Below, piece by piece: positions 47,553 to 48,038 of a stretch of DNA of 48,038 nucleotides. The translations under genes were made by a program, and so were the position numbers. The notes under the pieces are model-generated. The model did not search any database, was not told the origin of the DNA, and saw only the letters and a program-made list of their open reading frames with translations. How positions within the stretch are numbered: the first letter of the stretch is position 1; each line of letters begins with the position of its first letter. This DNA comes from Alteromonadaceae bacterium (GTDB taxonomy: Bacteria > Pseudomonadota > Gammaproteobacteria > Enterobacterales > Alteromonadaceae): positions 1-48,038 of the forward strand of contig WGGB01000140.1 in assembly GCA_015491935.1 (NCBI GenBank), in the 5' to 3' direction.

Positions 47553-47874
47553 GTTGTCCCGAGCAACGCGAGGCGCAACAAGACTAAGATCAACAAGACT
47601 AGAACCAACAATACTAAACAACCGTCGAGGCAAGCATCGACCTACAAACACACTCAGCGTTTGTAGGTTGTCCCGAGCAACGCGAGGCGCAACAAGACTA
47701 AGACCAACAATACTAATACCAACAAGACTAGACAACCGTCGAGGCAAGCATCGACCTACAAACACACTCAGCATTTGTAGGTTGTCCCGAGCAACGCAAA
47801 GCGCAACAAGACTAGGACCAACAATACTAGACCAACAATACTAGACAACCGTCGAGGCAAGCATCGACCTACAA
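47546..47874. repeat. 114-bp tandem repeat array of the TGTAGGT family
   Basis: Three units: 47546-47659, 47660-47773 and 47774-47874 (last one shorter). Each starts TTTGTAGGTTGTCCCGAGCA, continues ACGCGAGGCGCAACA, has an inner minisatellite of 15-bp type (CAACAAGACTAAGAC and variants) and ends GTCGAGGCAAGCATCGACC-TACAA. Inner copy number and order differ between units. It fills the whole gap between two convergent genes: the left end supplies the stop of the 47031 gene and the right end lies 3 bp from the gor stop. Copies of the ends occur at 9584-9658 and 29275-29307. Confidence 0.95.
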
Positions 47875-47877
47875 GCG

Positions 47878-48038
<161 letters not shown>

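Noticed and set aside
47535-47844. Open frames on both strands (79 and 96 codons) rich in Arg/Thr or VFVGRCLPRR-like repeats
   Set aside because: They are translations of the 114-bp tandem repeat; the periodicity comes from DNA repetition, and no ribosome sites or family resemblance support them.
47546-47874. Possible CRISPR array (regular repeats at 114-bp period)
   Set aside because: The whole 114-bp unit repeats, the intervening segments are themselves near-identical minisatellites rather than unique spacers, and no cas genes are present.

Overview
The window is an AT-rich chromosomal segment of a marine gammaproteobacterium. Its gene content and order best fit the Alteromonadales, and Colwellia or a close relative (Colwelliaceae) is my inference. 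The evidence is the conserved block mrcA / pilMNOPQ-aroK-aroB-damX-dam, the divergent arginine cluster argE / argCBFGH(A) with a fused ArgH-acetyltransferase (a Moritella/Alteromonadales-type arrangement), and metB-metL-metF with a nearby metJ. Nearly all of it is core metabolism and housekeeping. I saw no prophage, insertion sequence, CRISPR array or tRNA/rRNA gene.

Layout. 1-5.4 kb: the start of a cytochrome c gene, engB, a candidate Spot 42-like small RNA convergent with engB, a DUF945 protein, a TrmB-like methyltransferase and a YadG/YadH-type ABC exporter. 5.4-11.1 kb: a decayed coding remnant, an AhpD-like protein, a split YeeE/YedE transporter, a secreted metallo-hydrolase, an aspartate carbamoyltransferase with an unusual leader, and hemL. 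11.1-15.1 kb: pgi (its 3' end duplicated in tandem), nagA and dam. 15.2-26 kb: damX, aroB, aroK and the type IV pilus alignment/secretin operon pilMNOPQ on the minus strand, with mrcA divergent.

26-33.7 kb: arginine biosynthesis. argC, argB, argF, argG and argH(A) lie on the minus strand and argE on the plus strand. Two ARG-box-like operators sit just before argC. Together these genes cover glutamate acetylation (acetyltransferase domain of ArgH(A)), ArgB, ArgC, ArgE, ArgF, ArgG and ArgH; only argD is missing from the window. 33.8-36 kb: a membrane protein plus XRE regulator pair and a large unrecognised protein. 36-42.3 kb: a methionine regulon (metB-metL-metF) with two MetJ operator arrays, uppP, and metJ with its own array. 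42.4-48 kb: malic enzyme, a small lipoprotein, hemE, a SUKH-like protein, a candidate intergenic small RNA, a membrane/coiled-coil protein, a 114-bp tandem repeat array that fills the gap before gor, and the 3' end of gor.

The less ordinary items are the two candidate small RNAs, the competing-hairpin leader before the carbamoyltransferase, the 50-bp duplication at the end of pgi, the dispersed TGTAGGT-ended repeat family, a 7-bp repeat tract before a start codon, and the unknown 487-residue protein. I found no clear new multi-gene system. Starts were moved from the longest open frame where a Shine-Dalgarno site or family alignment argued for it (DUF945 gene, aspartate carbamoyltransferase, argB, argC, metL, uppP, hemE).
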